64,000 bases of DNA from Sphingomonas sp. PP-CE-3G-477. GTDB lineage: Bacteria; Pseudomonadota; Alphaproteobacteria; Sphingomonadales; Sphingomonadaceae. The position numbers and the translations under genes were made by a program. The stretch's first letter is position 1. Every line of letters begins with the position of its first letter. The stretch covers positions 62,001-126,000 of the forward strand of contig NZ_QAOF01000001.1 of the NCBI RefSeq assembly GCF_003050745.1. The letters are read 5' to 3'. Positions 1 to 7,876 of this stretch are shown here, one piece after another. Under the pieces are notes generated by a model. That model did not search any database. It saw nothing but the letters and a program-made list of their open reading frames with translations, and was not told where the DNA came from.

Positions 1-130
1 ACCCCGATCGCTCAAACGACGTGCAGCTAGATCAAGAATGAATCATGCCCCATTCGTCCCTGCAATCCCGGCGTTGCGTACAATGGAATGGTATGTTCTA
101 CTATCCTGGCGGCTCTGATGGGAGGATGGT

Positions 131-604
131 TTGGCGAACAAATCACGCAAACTGACGCCTGGCGAACTGCGGGAAGCGAAAAGCGTTTTCGGACTATCAA
201 TCGACTACGACAAAGTCATCGTCCACGAAGCTACCGCTTATTTCTTCCAGCCAAACGGGACGGCCATAACACCAAACGGAGAAATCTATTTTCCACCCGC
301 GGACTATAAGTACAGCTTCGCCACAAACCGTAGTGATGCAGCTTGGCTCATTCATGAGCTCACTCATGTTTGGCAACATCAACGCGGGATGTGGGTCCGA
401 TTGCGTGGAATGGCTAACCGAAATTACGACTACGGCGACTTGTCGAAATCGAAACTGGCTTTTCTATCTCAGGGCGTTGAAGTTCAAGCCTCGATCGTGG
501 GCGATTACTACCGCATAAAGTACGGCTTAAAGCCAGTGCACGGAACCGGCGCGCTGAGCGATTATGAGCGCACTATTCCATTCATTTCGTCGAGGCGCGC
601 ATGA
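131..604 (+). CDS. HELTH-motif metalloprotease-like protein (vgr-related/DUF4157-like)
   Basis: This 157-residue soluble protein carries a zinc-metallopeptidase type HExxH motif, HELTH at residues 75-79, followed by VWQHQRG. It has no signal peptide. A protein with the same layout lies at 52726-53205 (HEMTH then IWQHQRG), so the fold is conserved. Such short proteins are often labelled vgr-related in sphingomonads, and DUF4157-type domains carry a similar motif; catalytic activity is not shown. The start is a TTG with GGAGGA five bases upstream. The ATG at 126 is out of frame, and the N-terminus from TTG aligns with the paralogue. The stop overlaps the next gene's start (ATGA), implying translational coupling. 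Base composition is less GC-rich than the chromosome. Confidence 0.7.
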   Translation: MANKSRKLTPGELREAKSVFGLSIDYDKVIVHEATAYFFQPNGTAITPNGEIYFPPADYKYSFATNRSDAAWLIHELTHVWQHQRGMWVRLRGMANRNYDYGDLSKSKLAFLSQGVEVQASIVGDYYRIKYGLKPVHGTGALSDYERTIPFISSRRA

Positions 605-846
605 AAACAGTCATACTCACCTTGGTCGGCAGCATACTAAGTGCCGCTTACTGGTGGATTGCCTTCATAACGGTCTACGCGAATGCCCTGTTTGCAGGCG
701 AGCGCGGGCCAGCTTGGACTCCGCCAGCCGATTCGCAAGCGATAAGTCACAGCATAACGGTCATCGTGATCGCGGTTGTCATCTACGCATTCTTGATCGC
801 CGCTTGGTCCACGCTGAAGCGCCGGCTGTTCCGAGCGTTATCGTGA
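601..846 (+). CDS. Small two-helix membrane protein coupled to the HELTH protein
   Basis: This 81-residue protein has two hydrophobic stretches, about residues 4-29 and 50-68. It has a short hydrophilic loop between them and a basic C-terminus (KRRLFRALS). The start ATG overlaps the upstream TGA as ATGA, so the two genes form a translationally coupled pair. No family is recognised. A membrane partner next to a protease-like protein could anchor it, be its substrate or protect against it; the sequence does not decide between these. Confidence 0.6.
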   Translation: MKTVILTLVGSILSAAYWWIAFITVYANALFAGERGPAWTPPADSQAISHSITVIVIAVVIYAFLIAAWSTLKRRLFRALS

Positions 847-1124
847 GGCGACGGCGGAGACGCGCGCTCCCCACGTAGTCTCCAGAATCCTGTAGTTTGT
901 CAGTCTAAACAGCCCCTACTTATTTAAATGCCTGAGCCATCAAGGCCTGCTGCCGTTCGAACTTGCCAAGGATGTCAAACTACATCTACATCTTGTATTC
1001 ATCGTCGCGCCGGACAGTGATGGCGCACCGCCGCGTTGCAGTCCTTCGCGAACCGCTACACCGGTCATCTCTTGCGTCCCGCATCGAAGCCTTGCGCAGC
1101 GTTTGTACTATGACGCGATTCTCC

Positions 1125-2348
1125 TTACTCGCTGGGAGCAAGCCCTTGCATGCCAAGTGACGAGAAAGCACCGGGCGCCAGTATCTCGAGCTCGTCGATG
1201 ATGTTTTCGACAACCGCCAGAGCACGTCGCAAGTAGTCCGGCCTAAACGGCGCATACAGGTCGCTCACGTCGTCGAACTTGTCGTGGCCAAGAAACATTT
1301 CGAGCTCTCCCCATGCTTCCTGAGGGAGCCGCTGGCGTACGATGTTGGCCACTGACCGCCGGATGAGCTTCATCCCGGACTCGCCGTCGCCGGGTAGGTT
1401 GAGCGCCTTGGCCATCGTCTCCCAAGCGGATTTCACGCTGGTCCCGATGATCAGGTTGCCAGTGGTGGCATCAAGGACTGCGGCCATCCGCCTGGGCACG
1501 GGCACGGTAGCCCGATACTTTCGGGTCTGGCGCCGCTGTGCGGGGTTGAGGTTGAGGATCCTGCGAGCGGAATTCCACTGACCTCGCGCCGGATCGGTCG
1601 AGACGTCGTGCGCAGCGTCCGGCCGGGCCATCGTCGCGACGCTGATCCGCAGGAACGCCAGAAGGCTTGCGCGATCGCGCTTCGAGCGCTCGGCAGGCTG
1701 CTTACCCGGTGGGGGCGACACGCAGTAGCTGAACTTTGCTGCGAGCTCGGCGAGATCGCTTCGGTGCTGAGGTGTCTGGTTCACCTCCTTCGGTTGCTGC
1801 GCCTTGAACTTCGCCTTGATGCCTCCGCTCCGGTTCACGGCCGCTGCGAGCTGGAGGACGCTGTTCTCGACCGTCGACCAGGAACGCTCCTTCCTGATGC
1901 CCGTCGGGGTCACGATCGGCCTTGCATGGAGCCATTTCCTGAAGCGTTCGATCCAGTCCTCGTCGACGTCGTCGCAGGCGGTTGCGGCTAGATCCTTCTC
2001 GACCAGGTAGGCAAGGACATGTGTCAGTCGGGGGCGGATCGCGTCGATCGATGATTTCCCGGCAGAGAGCGTCAGATAGTCAGCGATCGCGGCGGTCAGG
2101 TAGACGCGCGTGGCCTCGCGACGCTGTCCGCAGGTCGGGCAGAAGGCCTCTCCCTTTGTCTTCTCTAGGTAGAGCCGATCGAGCGCAGCACGTCCGAGCT
2201 CGACATCCTCTGTGCGCGCGCTAGCGCTTCGTTCGCGCTTTCGCTCTTCGTCGTACCAGACGATCTCGAGCGCGGTGCGTCCTTCGCGCCGATGAAGTTG
2301 GTATCCACCGCGCTCGTAGAGCGGTTTGCTTCGCTTCGTTGCAGGCAT
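1125..2348 (-). CDS. Site-specific tyrosine recombinase (phage-type integrase)
   Basis: This 407-residue integrase has an N-terminal CPTC pair (C70, C73), a central core-binding helical region (about 85-200) and a C-terminal catalytic domain. Candidate catalytic residues are R242 (in MARPDA), R330/R331 (in LIRRS, where HxxR is usual), the LGH at 353-355 and Y365. The box II histidine is not evident, so the active site is somewhat divergent. It lies about 1.1 kb inside the tRNA-Val 3' remnant and points away from it, as expected for the enzyme that integrated this element. A GTG-started gene directly upstream on the same strand overlaps its first 184 bases. Confidence 0.85.
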   Translation of the reverse strand: MPATKRSKPLYERGGYQLHRREGRTALEIVWYDEERKRERSASARTEDVELGRAALDRLYLEKTKGEAFCPTCGQRREATRVYLTAAIADYLTLSAGKSSIDAIRPRLTHVLAYLVEKDLAATACDDVDEDWIERFRKWLHARPIVTPTGIRKERSWSTVENSVLQLAAAVNRSGGIKAKFKAQQPKEVNQTPQHRSDLAELAAKFSYCVSPPPGKQPAERSKRDRASLLAFLRISVATMARPDAAHDVSTDPARGQWNSARRILNLNPAQRRQTRKYRATVPVPRRMAAVLDATTGNLIIGTSVKSAWETMAKALNLPGDGESGMKLIRRSVANIVRQRLPQEAWGELEMFLGHDKFDDVSDLYAPFRPDYLRRALAVVENIIDELEILAPGAFSSLGMQGLAPSE

Positions 2349-2500
2349 AGGTCCCTCTGGTGGATCGCCACGGCGTCGCGGAAGGCCTGGTAGGCGCCGG
2401 TGGTGACGAGTAGGTCGAGTTCGTCCGGAGTGAGCTGAATGCCCTTGCGAGCTTCCAGCTTGCGCGACAGGCGGCGATCGAGATCGGTCAGGCTAGCCAC
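2165..2500 (-). CDS. Small hypothetical protein upstream of the integrase
   Basis: This 111-residue frame starts with GTG behind a very strong GAGGAGG Shine-Dalgarno sequence. The first 65 or so residues are a charged, helical, protein-like sequence with motif LTPDELDLLV. The last 61 codons overlap the integrase start in another frame and look low-complexity (many S, R and N). The gene may therefore be genuinely overlapping, or may once have ended earlier and lost its stop. It could be an excisionase-like or regulatory accessory of the integrase, but no HTH is evident. No family is recognised. Confidence 0.5.
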   Translation of the reverse strand: MASLTDLDRRLSRKLEARKGIQLTPDELDLLVTTGAYQAFRDAVAIHQRDLCLQRSEANRSTSAVDTNFIGAKDAPRSRSSGTTKSESANEALARAQRMSSSDVLRSIGST

Positions 2501-2627
2501 GTTTTTCCTCCTCTCTTGGGTGCTCGGACGGGGCGCCCGGCCACCATCGTCCAGGCGATGGCCGGGGTTGCGGCAGAGCGTCTTGCGGTTATAGAAGTCG
2601 CCGAACGGCGTGGTGCAAACTCGTTAC

Positions 2628-3161
2628 ATGGAATTTTCCCCTCCACTCAGATTCCCTCTCTCTTCGGTTCCCGAGGGGTTCGGAACGACCCTCAGGGACG
2701 CCCGGAAGGCGCGGGGATGGACGCAGGCGCGTCTTGCCGCAGCCGCTGGCATCAAGCGCGAGACGGTCGCGCATCTCGAGGCGCAGCGGCTGCGGTCTCC
2801 CGAGGAGCCGCGCCGACGCCCGGCGGCTGACACGGTCTTCCGGCTTCAGGCGGCGCTCGACCTCATGCCCGGTGAGCTGGTTCAGACTTGGCCGGAATGG
2901 AGTCCGATCGGTCTGAGCACCCCGGGCGCGCGTTCGCGAGCTCGACGACGCGAGCTCGGTCTCTCATTGAAACGGGTGGCTTCGACGGCAGGGATCAGTG
3001 CCGCGACACTTTCCCGTTTCGAGCGTGACATCCGGTTCGAGACCAAGTCGCTGTTCGATGCGGGTCCGGGCGCCGGCCCGACGCCGGCCGCCGAAGCGCT
3101 GGCAAGGGCGCTCGGCTTCCCAGACGCGAAGGCTCAAGTGAACTGGCGCGAGCATGACTAG
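2628..3161 (+). CDS. Double helix-turn-helix (XRE-type) regulator
   Basis: This 177-residue protein has two XRE/Cro-like helix-turn-helix segments. The first includes TLRDARKARGWTQARLAAAA and the second includes RRRELGLSLKRVA followed by ISAATLSRFE. Two HTH units in one short chain suggest a DNA-binding regulator that may read two half-sites. It is transcribed divergently from the integrase module across a gap of about 127 bp (2501-2627), which probably holds its operator. The ATG at 2628 is chosen; GTG codons at 2610 and 2613 are alternatives. A role in controlling excision or integration is inferred from position. Confidence 0.75.
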   Translation: MEFSPPLRFPLSSVPEGFGTTLRDARKARGWTQARLAAAAGIKRETVAHLEAQRLRSPEEPRRRPAADTVFRLQAALDLMPGELVQTWPEWSPIGLSTPGARSRARRRELGLSLKRVASTAGISAATLSRFERDIRFETKSLFDAGPGAGPTPAAEALARALGFPDAKAQVNWREHD

Positions 3162-3420
3162 CTGAAGGAACGTCCTCGTCTGTCCGCCACGCTCCGGCGT
3201 GCACTGCCATCTCTCGGCGTCCGGGAAGTGACACGCGGGCTCCGGGCAGTTGCTGTCAATGGGCGGCCGGTTAGCCGAAAACCGCTGGTTTTTCGCCGCT
3301 TTTAGCTTGCGGTAAAGTTGCGGTAAGAACTCTCGATATTCGTGATATATTCACTCTATGTTCCCACACGCGTGTGCGAGAAATTGGCGGAAAACTGCGG
3401 AATCGTCACACCGCGTTGTG
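3162..3420. other. Non-coding right margin of the element
   Basis: No convincing gene is seen between the HTH regulator and the tRNA-Val remnant. The stretch becomes AT-richer at 3280-3370 (for example the run around TATTCGTGATATATTCAC), which fits integrase arm-binding or att flanking DNA. The short reading frame beginning at 3358 runs through the tRNA remnant and terminator and is not credible. Confidence 0.45.
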
Positions 3421-3465
3421 TTGACATCGCAGGGGTCGCAAGTTCAATCCTTGCCACGCCCACCA
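3421..3465 (+). other. tRNA-Val(GAC) 3' half: attachment site of the element
   Basis: The bases read as the 3' portion of a tRNA. The anticodon loop TTGACAT (anticodon GAC) is at 3421-3427, the 3' anticodon stem CGCAG at 3428-3432 and the variable loop GGGTC at 3433-3437. The T stem-loop GCAAG-TTCAATC-CTTGC is at 3438-3454, the 3' acceptor strand CACGCCC at 3455-3461, then A and CCA. The matching 5' half (acceptor GGGCGTG and D arm) is absent upstream. This is the remnant left when an element inserts into a tRNA 3' end; the functional tRNA should lie at the other element boundary, outside the window. Confidence 0.8.
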
Positions 3466-3470
3466 TTGAA

Positions 3471-3505
3471 AACCCCGCTAGTCCCATGGACTAGCGGGGT
3501 TTTTA
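3471..3505 (+). terminator. Terminator of the original tRNA-Val gene
   Basis: A perfect 12-bp stem (CCCCGCTAGTCC at 3473-3484 with GGACTAGCGGGG at 3488-3499) with a three-base loop is followed by TTTTT. It lies directly behind the tRNA CCA end, so it is the chromosomal terminator left with the remnant. Confidence 0.85.
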
Positions 3506-3524
3506 TTTGCCTGGAGCGCAAGCG

Positions 3525-3542
3525 GGGTCCCCGAAGGGACCC
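3525..3542 (-). terminator. UUCG-capped hairpin after the catalase-like gene
   Basis: On the minus strand a perfect 7-bp stem GGGTCCC-TTCG-GGGACCC begins five bases after the stop of the catalase-like gene. There is no U tract, so it may be a weak terminator or an RNA 3'-end stabiliser. Confidence 0.45.
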
Positions 3543-3547
3543 TCGTC

Positions 3548-4630
3548 TCAGGCGGGTATCTGGTCGATTTTCGCGGTGTTTTCGGCCTTGATGCCGTTCT
3601 CGCCGTGCCGCAGCTTCGACAGCGCCTGATAGACCTGCAAGCGGGCGCGCATCACCGAACCCAGTGGGCGATGCGCCACAAGTGCGTGCGCGGGACGGAA
3701 CGTCATCACATCGTCGAAATAACGGACGCGGGCGGCGCTATAGGCTTCCTGTCGCGGGATGCGGATCGTCCCGACCGTCAGGTAGCGGCTGTCCTCCTCA
3801 GTCCAGTCGACCGAGGTGTCCTCGATCGGCTGCGTCTCGGCGTTCGCCCAGAGCTGTACGCGCAGCTCGAAGACCGCGTCGTGTTCGCCGAAATAGCGGA
3901 CGGCGGCATGACGGAAACCGTCCTCATCCTGCTTTGCATCGAGTTCCCAGTCCTTCAGCGCGGCCTGTTCGGGCGAGGCGGGGAAGGCGCCGAGCTTGGC
4001 GACGTAATCGCCGTAGCGGATTGGGCATTGGCTGAAATACGGCTCGGCGAGCGGATGGCTGAACGGGTGGCCGAAAAAGTCCGCCTTGGGGCTTTCGGTG
4101 CCGACCGCGTGCAGCGCCTTGTTCACGTTGCGCGCGAGGCTCGACACCGCGCTCTTGAAGCCCTCCGGCAACGGGACTGCCGCACCGATCTTCTTGGCGT
4201 CGCTTAGAAACCCCTGCGCGGTGCCGGACGGAAAGGTCGTGCCGGTCGCGAACACGAAATCCTGCGTGTCGGCATCGTGGCCCGACAGCTTGTCGCCGGG
4301 TACGTCGAAGATCTTGATCGCCATGCCGCGGTGCGTCGAGACGCGGTCGCCGAGCGTCTCGCCGGGCCCTTGCGCGAAGCGGATCGCGACGGGGTGCGTG
4401 CCGGGCATCGCGAACACGCCCTGCGCGAGTTCGGGCGGCAGGCCGGGCGCGATCGTCAGTTCGCCGATAACGCACGCCGAACTCTTCGCGTGGCTCGCGC
4501 GGACCGCATGGCCCTCGCGCTTCTCGACGGTTTGGGTCTGCTGCGACATGCCCTGGATGATGCCGTCGATCGATTTCTGCTCGTCGGGCTGGATCGTCTC
4601 GATGTCGTCGCTGTAGCGGAGATAGGTCAT
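3548..4630 (-). CDS. Catalase-family haem protein (short, y4iL-like)
   Basis: This 360-residue protein has the order of a catalase-like haem fold. An N-terminal ASHAKSSACVIGEL holds the candidate distal histidine. It is followed by RFAQGPGET, THRGMAIKIFDVPGDK and DTQDFVFATGTTFPSG, with a C-terminal helix RARLQVYQALSKLR holding the likely proximal tyrosine. It is shorter than true monofunctional catalases (about 480 residues or more) and has no signal peptide. It may therefore be a minimal catalase/peroxygenase-like enzyme acting on hydroperoxides. The ATG at 4630 starts the conserved part. It lies eight bases after the hydrolase/propeller gene and is surely co-transcribed. Confidence 0.8.
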   Translation of the reverse strand: MTYLRYSDDIETIQPDEQKSIDGIIQGMSQQTQTVEKREGHAVRASHAKSSACVIGELTIAPGLPPELAQGVFAMPGTHPVAIRFAQGPGETLGDRVSTHRGMAIKIFDVPGDKLSGHDADTQDFVFATGTTFPSGTAQGFLSDAKKIGAAVPLPEGFKSAVSSLARNVNKALHAVGTESPKADFFGHPFSHPLAEPYFSQCPIRYGDYVAKLGAFPASPEQAALKDWELDAKQDEDGFRHAAVRYFGEHDAVFELRVQLWANAETQPIEDTSVDWTEEDSRYLTVGTIRIPRQEAYSAARVRYFDDVMTFRPAHALVAHRPLGSVMRARLQVYQALSKLRHGENGIKAENTAKIDQIPA

Positions 4631-4638
4631 GTCGGGCC

Positions 4639-6678
4639 TCACTTTGCGGGTGCGAACGAGAACAGCTCGGTCTTGAGCGATGCGGGCGCACCGGGCTTGA
4701 ACCAGTTGGTGTCCTGGATGTGACTGGCGGTGACGTAGATGCGGCCGTCCGGACCTTCCGAGAAGGTGTCGGGCCAGCGCAGGCGGGCGTCGGTCAGCAC
4801 CGGCTCGACATGATCGCCGACCAGCCGGGTGATGCCGTTGTTCACCGGCGACGTCAGGTAGAGCGTACCCGCCTTGCTCATCCACAGGCCGTCGGCGACG
4901 TGGGTCTGCGCGACCGTCTTCACGCCCGCGGCCCGCGTCGCCTCGCTGACGCCGTCACGCAGCAGCGCGGTGTCGATCGAGTAGAGCGTCTTGCCGGTGA
5001 GCGCCTGGTAATAGAGCGTCTTGCCGTCGTTGGAGATCGCGATGCCATCCGCGGCGAAGGCGGGCTGGCGACCGTCGGGGCGGACGAGCGGCTTGCCGTC
5101 GGTCATCACCTTCACGGTCTTGTCGATCTGCGTCGAGCCGTGGCCGTCGAGCGCGCGGAAGCCCTTGCCGGTTTCGAGATCGATGACGATGATCGCGCCT
5201 CGCGTGCCGGAATCGGTGATGTAGCCGGTCTTGCCGTCGGGCGAGAAGCGGATGTCGTTGAGGTAGGTGCCCTGCAACGCGACGTCGAGCGGCACCTTGA
5301 TGACCTTGGTCACGCGGTTGGTGGCGAGGTCGATTTTGACCAACTTTGGCGCGCCCTCGAGGATCTTCTCGTTACCCGGCGCACCGGGATCGAGCACCCA
5401 GAGGTTACCGTGGCCGTCGGGGACGATCGACTGCACGCAGACGAAGTAATCGCCGACCGGCATCTCGGCGGACTTGGCGTTGCGCCAGCTGTTCCACTTG
5501 GCGTCCGGATAGGCCTTGAGCGAGCCGTCCTTCATCACTTCGGCGACCGAGATCGGGGCGTCGTCGGTCCAGCGGGGGAAGTTGACGAAGCGACGGCCGT
5601 CGGCGGTGACGGCGACGCCGGTCGCTTGGTGATCGAACTGCGCGACCTGGGTGAGCGGACGGCCGCTGGTCTGCGATGCGGTCTGCGCGCTGGCGACGCC
5701 GATCGCCGCGGCGGCGACGACGGCGATCGCGGCAGCGCCGGCGAGGAAGGGCTTGGTCTTGGACATGATAAGGCTCCGGTCGGTGGTGTCGGACAGGTCG
5801 GCGGGATTGCCGGTGAAAAGCTGGATCAGATGGCGCGCGACCGCGTCGGGGGCTTCGCGCTGGATGAAATGGCCGACGCCGTTGAGCGTCACGAACGCGA
5901 ACGGGCCGGTGAACTTGGCCGGTACCGCGGTGCTCGCCGATGGCGGGTTCACGCCGTCGACCGCGCCCTGGAAATACATCGTCGGCAGGGAGAGCGTCTT
6001 GGTCGCCTTCACCTTGTCCTCGAGCCACTGGCTGCCCGGATCGGGCTCGGCCTCGTTCCAGCGCGCGCGGTAGCTGTGCAGCGTGACGTCGGCCCAGTCT
6101 GGGTTCTCGAACGATCGTGCAACGCGGGCGAAGGTCGCCTCGTCGAACCAGCCGGGGGGCGACCAGTTGACCCAGTGGATGTGCGCGAAACCCTTGTGGT
6201 CGTCGCGAACGGCCTGCGCACCGCGCGCGGTCGCCATGAACCAGTGATACCATTGGCGCTGCGCCTGCTCGAACGGCGGCGTCGGCATGCCGCCGAGACG
6301 GGGCGGGGTGGCGAGCATCGCCATCCGCTCGACGCGATCGGGCCAGCCGACTGCGAGCGCCTCCGCCGTGTTCGAGCCCCAGTCGTGCCCGGCGACCATG
6401 AATGTCCCGATCCCGAGCCCGTCCATCAGCGCAATCATGTCCATCGCCAGGATCGCGCTGTTGCCGGTGCGCGGTGCATCGCGCACGAACCGGGTTTCGC
6501 CGAAGCCGCGCAAGGTTGGCACGATGGTCGGCAATCCGGCCGCATTGAGCGCGGGGACGACGTTGTCCCAGGTCGATGCGTCGTCGGGCCAGCCGTGGAT
6601 CAGCAGGACCGGCTGGCCATCGCGCGGCCCGGTATCGGCATAGGTGATTGCGAGATCGTCGGTGGTCTGGATCGGCAT
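4639..6678 (-). CDS. Alpha/beta hydrolase joined in frame to a secreted yellow/MRJP-like beta-propeller
   Basis: The open frame is 679 residues. Residues 1-304 are an epoxide-hydrolase/haloalkane-dehalogenase type hydrolase: HGW at 28-30, nucleophile D99 in GHDWGS, candidate acid D241 and H270 in VGHF. Residues 305-679 begin with a classic signal peptide (MSKTKPFLAGAAAIAV to ASAQT) and continue as a major-royal-jelly/yellow-like beta-propeller (WVLDPG, NDIRFSPDG, DGIAISNDGKTLYY, DTFSEGPDGRIYV). No stop separates them. M305 (start at 5766) has its own GGAG seven bases upstream, so two separate genes with a lost stop are plausible. Otherwise a cytosolic enzyme would carry an internal export signal. 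The first start is ATG 6678 behind GAGGA. Confidence 0.75.
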   Translation of the reverse strand: MPIQTTDDLAITYADTGPRDGQPVLLIHGWPDDASTWDNVVPALNAAGLPTIVPTLRGFGETRFVRDAPRTGNSAILAMDMIALMDGLGIGTFMVAGHDWGSNTAEALAVGWPDRVERMAMLATPPRLGGMPTPPFEQAQRQWYHWFMATARGAQAVRDDHKGFAHIHWVNWSPPGWFDEATFARVARSFENPDWADVTLHSYRARWNEAEPDPGSQWLEDKVKATKTLSLPTMYFQGAVDGVNPPSASTAVPAKFTGPFAFVTLNGVGHFIQREAPDAVARHLIQLFTGNPADLSDTTDRSLIMSKTKPFLAGAAAIAVVAAAAIGVASAQTASQTSGRPLTQVAQFDHQATGVAVTADGRRFVNFPRWTDDAPISVAEVMKDGSLKAYPDAKWNSWRNAKSAEMPVGDYFVCVQSIVPDGHGNLWVLDPGAPGNEKILEGAPKLVKIDLATNRVTKVIKVPLDVALQGTYLNDIRFSPDGKTGYITDSGTRGAIIVIDLETGKGFRALDGHGSTQIDKTVKVMTDGKPLVRPDGRQPAFAADGIAISNDGKTLYYQALTGKTLYSIDTALLRDGVSEATRAAGVKTVAQTHVADGLWMSKAGTLYLTSPVNNGITRLVGDHVEPVLTDARLRWPDTFSEGPDGRIYVTASHIQDTNWFKPGAPASLKTELFSFAPAK

Positions 6679-6885
6679 GATGGTCCTCGTCGGATCGGGG
6701 CGTCGGGCTCGTGGTGGAAGCTCACGGTGGAGCGGGCCGACGCGAAGGGTCCTGGTACCAAAACAGTCTCGGGAGGCTGCTGTTCCGGCGGCTAAGCCAA
6801 TGATTCGCAAAGGTGATCCGGCGGCGCGACGTGGTGGGCCGATTTGCGATCCGCGCGTTGTGGACGGCAGAACTTCAGGAGCGAA

Positions 6886-7350
6886 ATGATGGATTCACGA
6901 CGTATGGCCGGTGCGGTCGCAGGTGGCCTGGTGGCCGGGCTGGGCATCACCGCGCTGCTAATGGCGGGCGAGCGCAAGAGCGGCGAACCGTCCGAGATCG
7001 TCACGCTCGAACGCAAGACCGCGGGGAAACTGGGCATCGACACGCCCGCCGCGGACGCCCTGCCGTCGTCACGCGAGCAGGCCGTAACGCAGGGCGGTCA
7101 CCTGTTGCTGTCTGCGGCGGCGGGTGCGGTCTATGCCGCGACCGTCGACGAGGAAGCGTCGGTCGTCGGATCGGGCCTGATATTCGGCGCGGCGTTCTAT
7201 GCGGCGATGCACTGGATCACGGGACCGTTGCTCGGCGTGAAGCCGCCGGAGTGGCAGGCCGATGCGAAGACGATCGGCATGCACAGCCTGAACCATGCGG
7301 TGTTCGGGCTGGTCACGGCGCTGGGCGCGAAGCTCGCTACCCGGCGTTGA
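6886..7350 (+). CDS. Small integral membrane protein (DUF1440/YagU-like, tentative)
   Basis: This protein has 154 residues and about four hydrophobic segments: an N-terminal one (AGAVAGGLVAGLGITALLM), two in the middle (LLLSAAAGAVYAA, GSGLIFGAAFYAAMHWITGPLLG) and one at the C-terminus. The motif ITGPLLGVKPPEW followed by HSLNHAVFGLV resembles YagU-type inner-membrane proteins; this is a weak assignment. The start is taken at ATG 6886 (or 6889) behind AGGAG. It is divergent from the hydrolase gene. No function can be assigned. Confidence 0.65.
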   Translation: MMDSRRMAGAVAGGLVAGLGITALLMAGERKSGEPSEIVTLERKTAGKLGIDTPAADALPSSREQAVTQGGHLLLSAAAGAVYAATVDEEASVVGSGLIFGAAFYAAMHWITGPLLGVKPPEWQADAKTIGMHSLNHAVFGLVTALGAKLATRR

Positions 7351-7410
7351 AGGGAAATATCGTCAACACGTGACGGTGTGCCCGTGCGGCACACCGTTCA
7401 CGCGCCATCG

Positions 7411-7860
7411 TCAGCCTGCCGCGTCGACCTGCGGCAGGTAGGCGGCATACCCGTTGGCTTCCATCTCGGCGCGCGGGACGAAGCGCAGCGACGCCGAGTT
7501 GATGCAGTAACGCAGGCCGCCCTTGTCCTGCGGGCCATCCTCGAACACATGGCCGAGATGGCTGTCTGCACCTGCCGAACGGATCTCGGTGCGGACCATC
7601 CCGTGGCTGCGATCGTGGAGTTCGGCGACGTGCTCGGGCGTGATCGGCTTGGTGAAGCTCGGCCAGCCGCAATGCGAATCGAACTTGTCGGCGGACGCGA
7701 ACAGCGGCTCGCCCGAGACGATGTCGACGTAGAGACCGGGCTCGCGCGTGTTGAGATACTCGCCGGTGCCCGGCCGCTCGGTGCCGCTCTGCTGCGTGAC
7801 GTGGAACTGCTCGGGGGTGAGCTTGGCGATCGCTTCGTCGGTCTTCTTATAGTCGGTCAT
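7411..7860 (-). CDS. msrB: Peptide-methionine (R)-S-oxide reductase MsrB
   Basis: This 149-residue protein reduces methionine-R-sulfoxide in proteins, using thioredoxin. The catalytic cysteine is in [11 protein letters not shown] near the C-terminus. SHCGWPSF and SHLGHVF are typical MsrB substrate-pocket motifs. The two CxxC zinc pairs are absent ([11 protein letters not shown] where CxxC would be), so this is the zinc-free form. It has no signal peptide and is cytosolic. It lies 16 bases after the short-chain dehydrogenase on the same strand, suggesting co-transcription. Confidence 0.93.
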   Translation of the reverse strand: MTDYKKTDEAIAKLTPEQFHVTQQSGTERPGTGEYLNTREPGLYVDIVSGEPLFASADKFDSHCGWPSFTKPITPEHVAELHDRSHGMVRTEIRSAGADSHLGHVFEDGPQDKGGLRYCINSASLRFVPRAEMEANGYAAYLPQVDAAG

Positions 7861-7876
7861 GCTGATCCTCTCGCGC

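Larger units (their letters stand above)
1..3465. mobile_element. Right end of an integrated element at a tRNA-Val gene
   Basis: The block runs from the left window edge to a tRNA-Val 3' half at 3421-3465. It contains a tyrosine recombinase (1125-2348), a small gene directly upstream of it, a double-HTH regulator and a protease-like/membrane gene pair. The first kilobase is visibly AT-richer than the rest of the window. Integrase plus a displaced tRNA 3' end is the usual signature of tRNA-targeted integration, so the boundary at 3465 is well supported. The left boundary lies outside the window and the size of the element is unknown. Confidence 0.65.

Noticed and set aside
972-1010. Start of a GIY-YIG-like sequence (MSNYIYILYSSS) between the island pair and the integrase
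   Set aside because: Only about 12 residues resemble the family; no YIG half or catalytic Arg/Glu follows. At best it is a remnant.
3421-3465. Functional tRNA gene
   Set aside because: The 5' acceptor strand and D arm are missing; the bases before the anticodon loop pair with the stem only by wobble.
3358-3591. 77-residue frame across the tRNA-Val remnant
   Set aside because: It translates the tRNA and terminator, so it is not a protein gene.
4720-6795. 691-codon open frame antisense to the hydrolase/propeller gene
   Set aside because: It is the GC-driven mirror of a real gene: Arg/Asp/Gly-rich, with no domain.
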